Shown in pieces: positions 1-8,947 of a stretch of 64,000 nt of DNA. Both the position numbers and the translations under genes were made by a program. The notes beneath the pieces are model-generated. The model was not told the origin of the DNA and did no database searches. It worked only from the letters and a program-made list of their open reading frames with translations. Positions within the stretch are counted from its first letter, which is position 1, and each line of letters starts with the position of its first letter. This DNA is from Phaeobacter sp. HF9A (GTDB taxonomy: Bacteria; Pseudomonadota; Alphaproteobacteria; Rhodobacterales; Rhodobacteraceae): assembly GCF_011806385.1 (NCBI RefSeq), contig NZ_JAATOX010000008.1, forward strand, positions 1 through 64,000, in the 5' to 3' direction.

Positions 1-1
1 G

Positions 2-781
2 CCGCAGATGAAGCGCCTGCAAAAAATCTGCCATGACAATGCGATCACCATGGTCATGGGCTATTCCGAACGCGCCGGCGGCAGCCGCTACATGAGCCAG
101 GTCATCATCGGCGAGGACGGCACCATCCTGCTGAACCGCCGCAAGCTCAAGCCGACCCATGTGGAACGCAGCATCTATGGCGAGGGCGACGGTTCGGATC
201 TTCAGGTGATTGACAGCCCGGTCGGCCGCCTCGGCGCGCTGAACTGCTGGGAACATGTCCAGCCATTGGTCAAGATGTCGATGTATGCCCAGCACGAAGA
301 AATCCACGTCGCCGCCTGGCCCAGCTTTTGCGTCTACCGCGATCTGGCCTATGCGCTTGGCCCCGAGGTCAACAATGCCGCCTCGCAGATCTATGCGGTG
401 GAAGGGTCGTGCTATGTCCTCGCGCCCTGCGCCATCGTCAGCCAGGAGATGTTCGACCGGATTGCCGGCGACAACCCGGAAAAGGCGCATCTGCTGAACC
501 CGCAGACCTCCAGGCCCGGTGGCGGCTTTGCCCAGATTTTCGGCCCCGATGGCCGCCCCCTTTGCGACCCGCTGCCCGAGGACGAGGAAGGCATCCTTTA
601 TGCCGATCTCGACCCCGCAATGCTGTCCATCGCAAAGGGGGCCGCAGATCCCGCTGGCCACTATGCGCGGCCTGATGTGCTGAAGCTGGTGATCAATCGC
701 GAAAAGCGCAGCGTGATGGAAGAACACAACGGCACCGCGGGCTTTGCCGCCATTCCCTATGAGGATGCGGAAGAGGCGTAA
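2..781 (+). CDS. Nitrilase (carbon-nitrogen hydrolase), 5'-truncated by window edge
   Basis: Hydrolyses a nitrile (or amide) C-N bond. The frame is open from the left edge, so this is the C-terminal 259 residues. Two of the three nitrilase catalytic residues are visible: the Lys in the RRKLKPTHVER motif (about 137-169) and the Cys in GALNCWEH (Cys codon 245-247). The catalytic Glu should lie in the missing N-terminus. The PTHVER motif is typical of true nitrilases rather than of aliphatic amidases. A Liv-type ABC transporter follows 194 bases downstream on the same strand and may import the substrate or handle the product. Substrate cannot be read from the sequence; an aryl- or arylacetonitrile is possible given the aromatic-type genes further right. 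Confidence 0.85.
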   Translation, partial: PQMKRLQKICHDNAITMVMGYSERAGGSRYMSQVIIGEDGTILLNRRKLKPTHVERSIYGEGDGSDLQVIDSPVGRLGALNCWEHVQPLVKMSMYAQHEEIHVAAWPSFCVYRDLAYALGPEVNNAASQIYAVEGSCYVLAPCAIVSQEMFDRIAGDNPEKAHLLNPQTSRPGGGFAQIFGPDGRPLCDPLPEDEEGILYADLDPAMLSIAKGAADPAGHYARPDVLKLVINREKRSVMEEHNGTAGFAAIPYEDAEEA

Positions 782-819
782 CCGCCCCGGCCCGCCGAAC
801 CAGCCCAAAAACCGCTCAT

Positions 820-841
820 CCGGCGGCACCGCTGCCGCCGG
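820..841 (+). terminator. GC-rich hairpin between nitrilase and ABC operon
   Basis: Perfect 9-bp inverted repeat CCGGCGGCA/TGCCGCCGG with a 4-base loop, 39 bases after the nitrilase stop. It is followed by AAACACACG rather than a T-run, so it may be a weak terminator, an attenuator or an mRNA-stabilising hairpin. Confidence 0.4.
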
Positions 842-975
842 AAACACACGCGGAGCTCGCCGCGACCAAAGAGGTGTCCCCAGCCGCTGCTCGCGCCGCG
901 CCGCTGGCCTGCCGATGCGCGCATTCCGCCACAATCATCAAAGCCCGAAAACGGGCAATACAACAGGGAAAAACG

Positions 976-2256
976 ATGACCGAGATCAAAATGAACAGAC
1001 GTCAGTTTTCAGGCATTCTTGCCTCCTCGACCTTGCTGCTGTCGGCGCGCGGGGCGCTTGCCGACGACGCCGGAGCGATCCGCATCGGCTTTGTCAGCCC
1101 GCGCACCGGGCCCTTGGCGGGTTTTGGCAAAACCGATGGCTATGTGCTGGAACAGGTGCGTGCGGCGCTGAGCGGCGGGATCGAGGTGGCGGGCAAGACC
1201 TACGCCGTCGAAATCCTGGACCGGGACACCCAGTCGGACCCGGCGCGGGCGGCGCAGCTGGCCAAGGAGCTGATCAACGAGGGGATCGACCTGATGCTGG
1301 CGGTGTCCACGCCCGAGGTGATCAACCCGGTCTCGGACGCCTGCGAGGCCGCCGGCGTGCCCTGCCTGTCCACCGTGATGCCCTGGGAGGCCTGGTATTT
1401 TGGCCGTGGCGCCAAGCCGGGCGAGCCGAGCCCGTTCAAATGGACCTATCATTTTGGTTTCGGCGTCGGCGAGATCTTCAAGACCTACAGCTCGACCTGG
1501 TCGCAGATCGAAACCAACAAGAAGGTCGGGGTGATGTATCCCAACGACGCCGACGGCAACGCGGTGCGCGCGGTGCTGGCCCCGCAGCTGGAAGCGGCGG
1601 GCTATACCATCATTGACCCCGGCGCCTATGAGACCGGCACCACTGATTATTCGACCCAGATCGCGCTGTTCAAGGCCGAGGGCGTCGAGATCATCAATTC
1701 CTTCCCGATCCCGCCGGATTTCGCCGCTTTCTGGCGTCAGGCAGCGCAGCAGGGTCTGACCCGCCAGGTCAAGATCATGCAGACCGCCAAGACCGGGCTT
1801 TTTCCCTCCGAGATGGAGGCGATGGGATCGCTGGCGGAAGGCATGGCCTCGGCCGCCTATTGGCACCGCGATTTCCCCTACACCTCGCCGGTGACCGGCC
1901 AGACCGGCCACGAGCTGGCGGCGGGTTGGGAAGCCACGAGCGGCGAGCAATGGACCCAGCAGCTGGGCGCCACCCTGTCACTGCTGGATGCCGGTATCGA
2001 GGCACTGAGGGCCGCGAGCGATCCGCATTCCAAGGAAGCCCTGCGCGACGCCATCGCCACGCTGAACGTGGAGACCATCGGCGGCCAGGTCGATTTCACC
2101 TCCGGCCCGGTGCCGAATGTGGCCTCAGGCCCTATCCTCGGCTCGCAATGGGTCAAGGCGAAGGACGGCCCGTTCGATCTGGACTATGTGCTGGTCAACA
2201 ACGCGACCGACCCGAACGTGCCGATCACCGCCGAGCTGACCCCGTATAACGAATGA
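976..2256 (+). CDS. Liv-type ABC transporter periplasmic substrate-binding protein
   Basis: Type I periplasmic binding protein (Peripla_BP_6) of 426 residues. It would capture a small amide, amino-acid or related solute and deliver it to the permeases encoded downstream. The start at 976 was chosen because it gives a clean export signal (MNRRQFSG followed by a hydrophobic stretch ending in ALA) and has an AGGGA-like ribosome site 8-13 bases upstream. The RRQF pair suggests a Tat-compatible signal. The mature N-terminus IRIGFVSPRTGPLAGFG is typical of LivJ/AmiC-like receptors. It is first in a five-gene operon with the ABC subunits; its stop overlaps the next start (ATGA). Ligand unknown; the nitrilase upstream hints at a nitrile-derived acid or amide. 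Confidence 0.88.
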   Translation: MTEIKMNRRQFSGILASSTLLLSARGALADDAGAIRIGFVSPRTGPLAGFGKTDGYVLEQVRAALSGGIEVAGKTYAVEILDRDTQSDPARAAQLAKELINEGIDLMLAVSTPEVINPVSDACEAAGVPCLSTVMPWEAWYFGRGAKPGEPSPFKWTYHFGFGVGEIFKTYSSTWSQIETNKKVGVMYPNDADGNAVRAVLAPQLEAAGYTIIDPGAYETGTTDYSTQIALFKAEGVEIINSFPIPPDFAAFWRQAAQQGLTRQVKIMQTAKTGLFPSEMEAMGSLAEGMASAAYWHRDFPYTSPVTGQTGHELAAGWEATSGEQWTQQLGATLSLLDAGIEALRAASDPHSKEALRDAIATLNVETIGGQVDFTSGPVPNVASGPILGSQWVKAKDGPFDLDYVLVNNATDPNVPITAELTPYNE

Positions 2257-3002
2257 TCGGGGGCGCGGTGATGGCAGAGCAGACCCAGCTTCATGCGACG
2301 GGGATCCACAAATCCTTTGGATCGCTTGCGGTGTTGAATGGCATTGATTTCTCGGTGCATTCAAACGAGGCCGTGGGCATCGTCGGGCCGAACGGGGCGG
2401 GAAAGTCCACCCTGCTCGGCGTGCTGTCGGGGGCGACGCTGCCAACGCGCGGCTCGGTCCAGCTGAATGGTGCGGAGGTCGGCGCTCTGCCGGCGCGGGA
2501 GCGGGCAAAACAGGGTCTGGTGCGCACGCATCAGATCCCCAAGCCCTTTTCCGGCATCACCGTCTTTGAGAACGTGCTGGTGGCCGCGACCCATGCGGGC
2601 GCCAGCCGCCAGTCGGAAGCCTATGACCTGGCGCTGGACGCGCTACAGATCTGCGGCATGATGGCGGTGGCGAACCGTCCGGCGGAAAGCGTCGGCCTGC
2701 TGGATCGCAAGCGGCTGGAACTGGCGCGGGCGCTGGCAACGCGGCCGCGCCTTCTGCTGCTGGATGAGATCGGCGGCGGGCTGACCGACGCCGAGGCCAG
2801 CGAGCTGGTGGAGACCATCCGCAAGCTGCGCGAGCGTGGCATCGGCATCGTCTGGATCGAGCATATCGTGCATATCCTGGTGCAGATCGCCGAGCGGCTG
2901 GTCTGCATGGACGCAGGCCGCATTATCGCCGAGGGCACGCCGGACGCGGTGATGCGCCATCCCGAAGTGGTCAAAGCCTATCTTGGGGGGGCTCCGGCAT
3001 GA
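2253..3002 (+). CDS. Liv-type ABC transporter ATP-binding protein (LivG-like)
   Basis: ATPase of the imported-solute ABC system. It has a Walker A motif (GPNGAGKST), a short Q-loop region and Walker B (LLLLDEIGGGL). The segment LLDRKRLELARAL replaces the LSGGQ signature, as is usual in the LivG subfamily. Length 249 residues. The start at 2253 overlaps the binding-protein stop by 4 bases; an alternative ATG at 2271 has a GGGGG stretch 7 bases upstream and is nearly as likely. Part of the binding protein-LivG-LivF-LivH-LivM operon, all linked by ATGA overlaps, so the subunits should be made in fixed proportion. Confidence 0.9.
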   Translation: MIGGAVMAEQTQLHATGIHKSFGSLAVLNGIDFSVHSNEAVGIVGPNGAGKSTLLGVLSGATLPTRGSVQLNGAEVGALPARERAKQGLVRTHQIPKPFSGITVFENVLVAATHAGASRQSEAYDLALDALQICGMMAVANRPAESVGLLDRKRLELARALATRPRLLLLDEIGGGLTDAEASELVETIRKLRERGIGIVWIEHIVHILVQIAERLVCMDAGRIIAEGTPDAVMRHPEVVKAYLGGAPA

Positions 3003-3718
3003 GCATTCTGAAGATCAGCGATCTTGATGTGCGCTATGGCCAGTTCCGCGCCGTGCGCGGCGTCAGCTTTGCGCTGGAAAAGGGCGAGATCCTTGCCCTG
3101 GTCGGCGCCAATGGTGCGGGCAAGACCACATTGCTGCGCGCGCTGGCCGGGGCCAACCCGGTGTTCAGCGGCAGCATTCAGCTGAACGGCACCGATATGA
3201 CGCAGACCAGCAGCCATGCGCGCGTGGCGGCAGGGCTGGCATTGGTGCCCGAAGGGCGCAAGCTGTTTCTGGACATGAGCGTCGAGGAAAACCTGCGGCT
3301 TGGCGCCACCGTCGGGCGGCCAGGTGACTGGACGGTTGAGCGGGTGTTCGAGACCTTCCCCAATCTTGTCAAACGCCGCCACGCGCCGACCGGCACCATG
3401 TCGGGCGGCGAACAACAGGCCACGGCGATCGGCCGGGCGCTGATGTCCAACCCCGATGTGCTGATCCTGGACGAGGTCAGCCTCGGCCTGTCGCCGCTGG
3501 TGGTCGATCAGGTCTATGCCTCGCTTGAGGCGCTGATGCACACCGGCACTACGATCATTCTGGTCGAGCAGGATCTGACCCGCGCGATGACGGTGGCGGA
3601 TCGGGTGATCTGCATGCTGGAAGGCCGGGTGATGCTGGACAGCCCGATGGCAGAGACCAGCCGCGAGGCGATCACCCAGGCCTATTTCGGAAGCGCGGAG
3701 ACGGGAGCTGTCGCATGA
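2999..3718 (+). CDS. Liv-type ABC transporter ATP-binding protein (LivF-like)
   Basis: Second ATPase of the heterodimeric ATP-binding pair. The 239-residue protein has Walker A (GANGAGKTT), an intact signature MSGGEQQATAIGRAL, Walker B (VLILDEVSLGL) and the switch His region (LVEQD). LivF-type proteins of this length pair with a LivG-type partner at the membrane. Start and stop overlap its neighbours by 4 bases on each side, indicating translational coupling with the upstream ATPase and the downstream permease. Confidence 0.9.
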   Translation: MSILKISDLDVRYGQFRAVRGVSFALEKGEILALVGANGAGKTTLLRALAGANPVFSGSIQLNGTDMTQTSSHARVAAGLALVPEGRKLFLDMSVEENLRLGATVGRPGDWTVERVFETFPNLVKRRHAPTGTMSGGEQQATAIGRALMSNPDVLILDEVSLGLSPLVVDQVYASLEALMHTGTTIILVEQDLTRAMTVADRVICMLEGRVMLDSPMAETSREAITQAYFGSAETGAVA

Positions 3719-4620
3719 TCAATATCCTTATTCAGGCCGTGCTTCTGGGAGGCTATTACGCGTTGATTGCCTGCGGGCTGGCCTTCATGTTTCAGGTCAT
3801 GCGGGTGATCAACCTGGCCCATGGCGCGCTTGCGGTGGTCAGCGCCTATCTGGTCTGGCTGCTCGCCGACAGCGCGGGGCTGTCGCCCTTCCTTGGGGTG
3901 CTGCTAATCCTGCCGGTGATGGGCATCGCGGGCTGGCTGTTGCAGCGCCTGATGCTGGAACGCGCGGTCCGGGGCGGAGAGCTCTTGCCGGTGCTGACCA
4001 CCTTTGGCCTGGCCATCGTGCTGGACAACCTGATGTTTCAACAGTTTGGCGCCAATACCCGTTCGCTGTCGCCCTATATCGGTGATCTCAGCTGGGAAGC
4101 CTTTGAGTTGCCGGGCAATATCTATGTCGGCAAGCTGCCGGTCTACATCCTTGTGGCGGCGCTGGTGATCCTGGGCGGGCTGGACCTGATGCTGAAGCGC
4201 ACGGCGCTGGGGCGGCAGATCCGCGCCACCGCCGCGGACCCCGTCACCGCCGGGTTGATCGGGGTCGATGCGCGGCGCGCGGCGGGGATCGCCGCAGCGC
4301 TGGCGACCATGACGGTGGCGGTCTCCGGGGTTGCGCTTGGCCTGCGCGGCACCTTTGACGCCTATGCTGGCGCGCCACAGCTGCTGTTTGCCTTTGAGGC
4401 AACGATCATCGGCGGCGCGCGTTCGCTTTGGGGGGTGCTTATTGGGGCCATCGTGCTGGCGGTGGCGCAATCCTTTGGCGCGCAGATCCATCCGCAGGGC
4501 TTCCTCTTGGGCGGGCATCTGGTCTTTTTGATCGTGCTCTTCGTTCGGCTCTCGCTGAAGGGCAGATCGCTCAATCTGATGCAAATCCTGCGATCCACCG
4601 GAAAAGGAGCGGCGCAATGA
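3715..4620 (+). CDS. Liv-type ABC transporter permease (LivH-like)
   Basis: Inner-membrane permease of 301 residues, rich in hydrophobic segments. It begins with the typical LivH N-terminus (Gly-Gly-Tyr-Tyr-Ala-Leu, then NLAHGALAVVSAYL) and carries the cytoplasmic loop RTALGRQIRATAADP that contacts the ATPase. The C-terminal FEATIIGGARSLWGVLIGA segment is conserved in the family. Overlaps both the LivF-like gene upstream and the LivM-like gene downstream by ATGA. Confidence 0.9.
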   Translation: MINILIQAVLLGGYYALIACGLAFMFQVMRVINLAHGALAVVSAYLVWLLADSAGLSPFLGVLLILPVMGIAGWLLQRLMLERAVRGGELLPVLTTFGLAIVLDNLMFQQFGANTRSLSPYIGDLSWEAFELPGNIYVGKLPVYILVAALVILGGLDLMLKRTALGRQIRATAADPVTAGLIGVDARRAAGIAAALATMTVAVSGVALGLRGTFDAYAGAPQLLFAFEATIIGGARSLWGVLIGAIVLAVAQSFGAQIHPQGFLLGGHLVFLIVLFVRLSLKGRSLNLMQILRSTGKGAAQ

Positions 4621-5615
4621 CCATCCATCGCTGGACCTGGCAGTCCAAACTGACTTTTGCCCTGGCCGCCGTGGTGCTCCTGCTGCTGGCCCTGGTTCCG
4701 GGCTTTGCATCCGGGGGCGTGATCGAGCGGCTGACCGTGCTGTTCATCTATGTGATCCTCGCCGCGATGTGGAACGCGCTGGCGGGCTATGGCGGGCTGG
4801 TCTCGATCGGCAATCAGCTGTTCTTCGGGCTTGGTGCCTATATGACGATCCGGCTGGCGGATGCGGGGATCAACCCCTTCGCCGCCATGGCTCTGGGCGC
4901 CGGGATCGTGGCCGGGCTGAGCTGGCTGCTGTCGCTCTTCATGCTGCATCTGCGTGCGGGCGAGTTTGCCATCGGCATGTGGGTGCTGGCCTCGATCGCG
5001 CATCTCTGCGTCAATCTCGACCCGCTGATCCAGGGCGAGACCGGCACCTCGCTGATCTCGCTCAATGCCTATGCCATTGACGCGCGGCGGGTGTTGATCT
5101 TCTGGGCGGCGCTCATCGGCATGGTGGGGCTGCTGGCGCTGCTGTTTGCGGTGCTGCGCACGCCCTCGGGGCTGGCAATGCAGGCGATCCGCGACAATGA
5201 GGAAGCGGCGGATTCCGTTGGCGTCAACCCGATGCGCACCAAGCGGCTGTTCTTTGTGCTGGCAGGTTTTGGCACCGCTGTCGCGGGCGCTCTCTGGCTG
5301 GCGCAGGTCTCGGCCTTCCAGCCCAAGACCTATTTCAGCGTGCAATGGACCGCCTATATGATCTTCATGGTGCTGGTTGGCGGGCTTGGCCGGTTCGAAG
5401 GTGCCATCCTCGGCGCGCTGATCTTCTTTGCCGCCGAGACCTGGTTTGCGGACACCGGCGTCTGGTATTTGGTCGGGCTGGGCGCTGTGGCGATGCTGTT
5501 CTCGCTGTTCCTGCCCAAAGGGCTCTGGGGTTGGGTCGAAACACGCACCCATATCAGCCTCATGCCGCTGGGCTATCGCGTCCAGTTTGACACCCAATCA
5601 GAGCAAGGGAGGTAA
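4617..5615 (+). CDS. Liv-type ABC transporter permease (LivM-like)
   Basis: Second permease of the same transporter, 332 residues. The start at 4617 was chosen because it overlaps the LivH stop (ATGA), like all other junctions of the operon; longer in-frame extensions run back into livH. Visible family motifs are WNALAGYGGLVSIGNQLFFGLGAY near the N-terminus and SGLAMQAIRDNEEAADSVGVN, the loop that docks on the ATP-binding subunit. The C-terminal half has VLVGGLGRFEGAILGA, as in LivM. Followed after 4 bases by the short-chain dehydrogenase, which is therefore part of the operon. Confidence 0.9.
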   Translation: MTIHRWTWQSKLTFALAAVVLLLLALVPGFASGGVIERLTVLFIYVILAAMWNALAGYGGLVSIGNQLFFGLGAYMTIRLADAGINPFAAMALGAGIVAGLSWLLSLFMLHLRAGEFAIGMWVLASIAHLCVNLDPLIQGETGTSLISLNAYAIDARRVLIFWAALIGMVGLLALLFAVLRTPSGLAMQAIRDNEEAADSVGVNPMRTKRLFFVLAGFGTAVAGALWLAQVSAFQPKTYFSVQWTAYMIFMVLVGGLGRFEGAILGALIFFAAETWFADTGVWYLVGLGAVAMLFSLFLPKGLWGWVETRTHISLMPLGYRVQFDTQSEQGR

Positions 5616-5619
5616 CATT

Positions 5620-6405
5620 ATGCTTTTTGGAAAAACCATCGTGGTCACCGGCGTCGCCAGCGGCATCGGGCGGCGCACAGCCGAAATGGCCGGGCAGATG
5701 GGCGCGACCGTGATCGGCATTGATCGCAGCCCGCCCGAACAGAGCATTGGTCAGGTCCTGATCGGTGACCTCTCGACCCCGAAAGGGGTCGCCGCCATCG
5801 CCGATGCCCTTCCAGAGCGGTTCGACGGTCTGTGCAATGTGGCGGGCCTTTCGGGCCAGAGTGGCGCGGCGGAGACGCTGGCGGTCAACTTCTTTGGCCT
5901 GCGCGCCCTGACCGAGACGCTCGCCCCGAAAATCCGTGAAGGCGGTTCCGTGGTCAATGTCGCCTCGATTGCCGGCTTTGGCTGGCGCCAAAACGCCGCC
6001 CGCGCCGCTGCGATTGCCCGCACCACCGGCTTCCCCGACGCGGCACAGATCGTTGCCGACCATGATATTCCAAACGATGCCGGGTATCCGGTGTCCAAGG
6101 AAATTCTGCTGGTCTGGACAATGCTGGCCGCCCATCAGGCTCATTTCAAAAACCGGGGCATCCGGGTCAACGCGGTTTCTCCCGGTCCGGTGGAAACGCC
6201 GATCCTGCAACAGTTCCGCGAGGTTCTGGGGGACGCCCGCGTCAATGCCGACGTCGAGGCCGTAGGCCGCGCTGGCACGGCCGAGGATATCGCCCCGGCG
6301 ATCCTGTTCCTATGCTCGGATGCCGCGCGCTGGATCAACGGCACAAACATCGCAACCGATGGCGGCCTGGAGGCCGCGGTCACCGCCAGCGCATATGGGT
6401 TCTGA
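5620..6405 (+). CDS. Short-chain dehydrogenase/reductase, coniferyl-alcohol-dehydrogenase-like
   Basis: NAD(P)-dependent oxidoreductase of 261 residues. The cofactor motif TGVASGIG lies at about residues 10-17, the catalytic Ser at 116 and the YPVSK motif at 156-160. The Ser-Tyr spacing is about 40 residues instead of the usual 12-13. This insertion is known from coniferyl alcohol dehydrogenases and 3-alpha-hydroxysteroid dehydrogenase/carbonyl reductases, which are the closest match I recognise. The start has a strong AAGGGAGG ribosome site. As the last gene of the transporter operon it may oxidise an alcohol produced from, or imported with, the transported compound. Exact substrate unresolved. 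Confidence 0.78.
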   Translation: MLFGKTIVVTGVASGIGRRTAEMAGQMGATVIGIDRSPPEQSIGQVLIGDLSTPKGVAAIADALPERFDGLCNVAGLSGQSGAAETLAVNFFGLRALTETLAPKIREGGSVVNVASIAGFGWRQNAARAAAIARTTGFPDAAQIVADHDIPNDAGYPVSKEILLVWTMLAAHQAHFKNRGIRVNAVSPGPVETPILQQFREVLGDARVNADVEAVGRAGTAEDIAPAILFLCSDAARWINGTNIATDGGLEAAVTASAYGF

Positions 6406-6466
6406 CGGCCCCGTCGCACGCACCGGCTGGCTGCCTCGCGGCGGGTTGGTCGTCTTATCGGAGGGG

Positions 6467-6489
6467 CAGCGCGCCGGGCTTGCGCGCTG
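6467..6489. terminator. Hairpin between convergent genes
   Basis: Perfect 8-bp inverted repeat CAGCGCGC/GCGCGCTG with a 7-base loop. It lies between the ends of the rightward dehydrogenase and the leftward aldehyde dehydrogenase, where a bidirectional terminator is expected. No long T-run is present. Confidence 0.45.
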
Positions 6490-6518
6490 TTCCGGGGGTT
6501 CGAAGCGAAATTAAAGGC

Positions 6519-7964
6519 TTAGAAGGGGGAGTGCTGGGTCGGGGCCTCGATGGTGATCCAGCGCAGGTCGGTGAATTCAGCGATCGCCGCCTTGCCGCCA
6601 AAGCGGCCATAGCCGGAATCATTCACCCCACCAAAGGGCATTTGCGGCTCGTCAGCGACGGTCGGACCATTGATGTGGCAAATGCCGCTCTTGATCTGCT
6701 TGGCCGCGGAGAGCGCCCGCTGGATATCCTGGCTGAAGACCGCGGCGGAGAGGCCGTATTCGGTGTCATTGGCAACGCGGATCGCTTCGGCATCGCCCTT
6801 GACGCGGATGATGGATTTGACCGGGCCAAAGCTCTCCTCGCCATAGATGCGCATGTCCGGGGTTACGCCATCCAGCAGGGTCGCGGAGTGGATCGCCCCG
6901 TCGCGCGCACCACCAGCGATGCATTTCGCGCCTTTTGCGGTCGCATCCTTGATCAGCGCATCCATTTTTTCGCCGGCCTCGGGGCTCACCAGTGCGCCCA
7001 GCACGACCTGCCCACGCGGATCACCATAGGGCAGTTTCGATGCCCGCTCGGCCAGTTTCTGCGCAAAGGTATCGGCGATGTCTTCATCGACGATGATGCG
7101 CTCGGTGGACATGCAGATCTGACCCTGGTTCATGAAGGCGCCAAAGATCGCGGCATTGACCGCACCGTCGATATCCGCATCCGACAGCACCACCAGCGGC
7201 GCCTTGCCGCCCAGTTCCAAGAGCGACGGCTTGAGGTTCTCGCCGGCCAGGCGGCCAATGATGCGCCCAACGGCAGAGGAGCCGGTGAAGTTCACGTGCT
7301 TGACCTCCGGTGCCTCGATCAGCGCCTTGACGACTTCGGCGGCATCAGCGGGCGCGTTCGAGATATAATTGACCACACCCTCGGGCAGACCAGCCTCGAC
7401 AAAGCAGTCAACAATCATGCGATGGGTCTTGGGGCAGGCCTCAGACCCTTTCAGGATCACCGTATTGCCGCAGGCCAGCGGCATCGCCAGGGCGCGGGTG
7501 CCGAGGATCACCGGCGCGTTCCAGGGCGCGATACCAAGGCAGACCCCCTTGGGTGTCGCGACCCCCATGGCCAGGGTGCCGGGTTTGTTGGAGGGGATGA
7601 CCTCGCCGCCGATCTGGGTGGTCATCGCCGCCGCCTCGCGGATCACGCCCGCCGCCAGCATCACGTTGAAGCCCGCCCAGGGGCCTGTCGCACCGGTTTC
7701 GGCGATCATCGTCGCAATAAAGGCGTCGGACTTGGAGTCCATGATATCCGCCGCCTTGTTGAGCAGGGCGCGCCGCTCACCGGGGCCGGTGGCCGCCCAG
7801 GCCGGGAAGGCTGCGCCTGCCGCCTGCGCCACCACTGCCGCATCGGCGGCCTTGGCGGCGGCCGCGGTGCTTGCGACCTTGCCGGTCACCGGATCAATCC
7901 GGTCAAAGGTGCTCTTGTCAGAGGCCTCTGCGTCCGAATTGTTCACAACGAATGCCACTGTCAT
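6519..7964 (-). CDS. Aldehyde dehydrogenase, vanillin/salicylaldehyde/benzaldehyde dehydrogenase-like
   Basis: NAD(P)-dependent oxidation of an aldehyde to the acid. The 481-residue protein has the catalytic Glu250 (LLELGGKAP), the nucleophile Cys284 (NQGQICMST), PWNAPV in the cofactor site and a C-terminal QMPFGGVNDSGYGRFGG. That last motif is shared with vanillin, salicylaldehyde and benzaldehyde dehydrogenases. It has a GGAGGAAAT-type ribosome site. It is the final gene of the leftward dctP-dctQ-dctM-dehydrogenase operon, 63 bases after the ketopantoate-reductase-family gene. With the thiamine-diphosphate enzyme at 13806 it would complete a 2-hydroxy acid to carboxylic acid route through an aldehyde. 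Confidence 0.88.
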   Translation of the reverse strand: MTVAFVVNNSDAEASDKSTFDRIDPVTGKVASTAAAAKAADAAVVAQAAGAAFPAWAATGPGERRALLNKAADIMDSKSDAFIATMIAETGATGPWAGFNVMLAAGVIREAAAMTTQIGGEVIPSNKPGTLAMGVATPKGVCLGIAPWNAPVILGTRALAMPLACGNTVILKGSEACPKTHRMIVDCFVEAGLPEGVVNYISNAPADAAEVVKALIEAPEVKHVNFTGSSAVGRIIGRLAGENLKPSLLELGGKAPLVVLSDADIDGAVNAAIFGAFMNQGQICMSTERIIVDEDIADTFAQKLAERASKLPYGDPRGQVVLGALVSPEAGEKMDALIKDATAKGAKCIAGGARDGAIHSATLLDGVTPDMRIYGEESFGPVKSIIRVKGDAEAIRVANDTEYGLSAAVFSQDIQRALSAAKQIKSGICHINGPTVADEPQMPFGGVNDSGYGRFGGKAAIAEFTDLRWITIEAPTQHSPF

Positions 7965-8027
7965 CTTGATTTCCTCCTTGAATGACCTTGCTCTTTGGGT
8001 CTTTCGCCTTGCGAACGCACCCTATCC

Positions 8028-8924
8028 TCAACCTTGCGCCTCACGCATCCGCACCAGGGCGGCGAGCAGGCGGTTCATCGGCACCGCGATACCGCGCGTC
8101 TCGCCGATCCGTTCGACATATCCGTTCAGCGCCTCGATTTCGGTCCGACGGCCTGCTTCGACATCCTGAAGCATCGAGGGTTTATGGCCCGTATGTTCGC
8201 GCAGTGCAAAGTCGATTTGCTGTTCCACCGCCGCGATATCACCGGTGACACCTTCGGCGGCGCCGACCGCCAGCACTTCGGCGGCGATGTCGCGCGCCAG
8301 CCCTGCGCCGACATATTCGGCGATCGCCCCGACGGTGCCTGCGCCCAGAACGGCGGTGGCGGTCCTGGCACAGTTGAAGGCCGCCTTTTTCCAGACCTGC
8401 GCGGCGGCGGCTTCGGTCCAGGTGAGCTGCACGCCGTCAAGCTCCGCCGCCAGCTCTGCGGCAGCACCGTTTGCATCCAGCGCGTCAAAGGGCGTGTAGG
8501 CCATGCCGTGGCTGGCCACATGGCCGGGCCCGCGCAGATCGCCCGGCGTCATGGTGCAGCCGAACAGAACCTGGCCATCCGGCACCCGCGCCCGCAGCCG
8601 TTCGACATTGCCAAGCCCGTTCTGCAAGGTCATCACACAGGCGCCTGCGTCGATCAGCGGCGCGATCCCCTGCAAGGCGGCGTCGGTATGCATCGTCTTG
8701 GTCAAGAGGATCACCAGATCAACCTGCGGCGCCTGGTCGGGCCGCATCGCGGGGATCTTCAGGTAGTCGGTGCGGTCGTCCCAATCCACCCGCAGCCCCT
8801 CTGCGCGGATCGCGCTCAGATGGGCCTCGTTCAGATCGAGCAGCACCACATCATGGCCCGCTGTGTGCAGCTCTGCCCCGATCACCGATCCAAGGGCACC
8901 GGCGCCAAGTATTGCGATTTTCAT
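8028..8924 (-). CDS. Ketopantoate reductase (PanE/ApbA) family dehydrogenase, candidate 2-hydroxy-acid (D-mandelate-type) dehydrogenase
   Basis: The 298-residue protein has an N-terminal Rossmann motif GAGALGSVIG (residues 7-16), the conserved Asn in LQNGLGN (102) and the catalytic KxxxN pair Lys180/Asn184. It therefore should reduce a 2-oxo acid, or oxidise a 2-hydroxy acid, with NAD(P). Ketopantoate reductase proper is a pantothenate gene, but this copy sits inside a TRAP-aldehyde dehydrogenase operon, which argues for catabolism. Enterococcal D-mandelate dehydrogenases belong to this same family, so a mandelate-like substrate is a reasonable inference. The start at 8924 follows an AAGGAGAAC ribosome site. 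Confidence 0.85.
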   Translation of the reverse strand: MKIAILGAGALGSVIGAELHTAGHDVVLLDLNEAHLSAIRAEGLRVDWDDRTDYLKIPAMRPDQAPQVDLVILLTKTMHTDAALQGIAPLIDAGACVMTLQNGLGNVERLRARVPDGQVLFGCTMTPGDLRGPGHVASHGMAYTPFDALDANGAAAELAAELDGVQLTWTEAAAAQVWKKAAFNCARTATAVLGAGTVGAIAEYVGAGLARDIAAEVLAVGAAEGVTGDIAAVEQQIDFALREHTGHKPSMLQDVEAGRRTEIEALNGYVERIGETRGIAVPMNRLLAALVRMREAQG

Positions 8925-8947
8925 GGTGTTCTCCTTTTCAACCAGAC

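Noticed and set aside
8028-8924. Pantothenate biosynthesis ketopantoate reductase
   Set aside because: Family is right, but the gene is embedded in a TRAP-aldehyde dehydrogenase operon with no pantothenate genes; a catabolic dehydrogenase is more likely.
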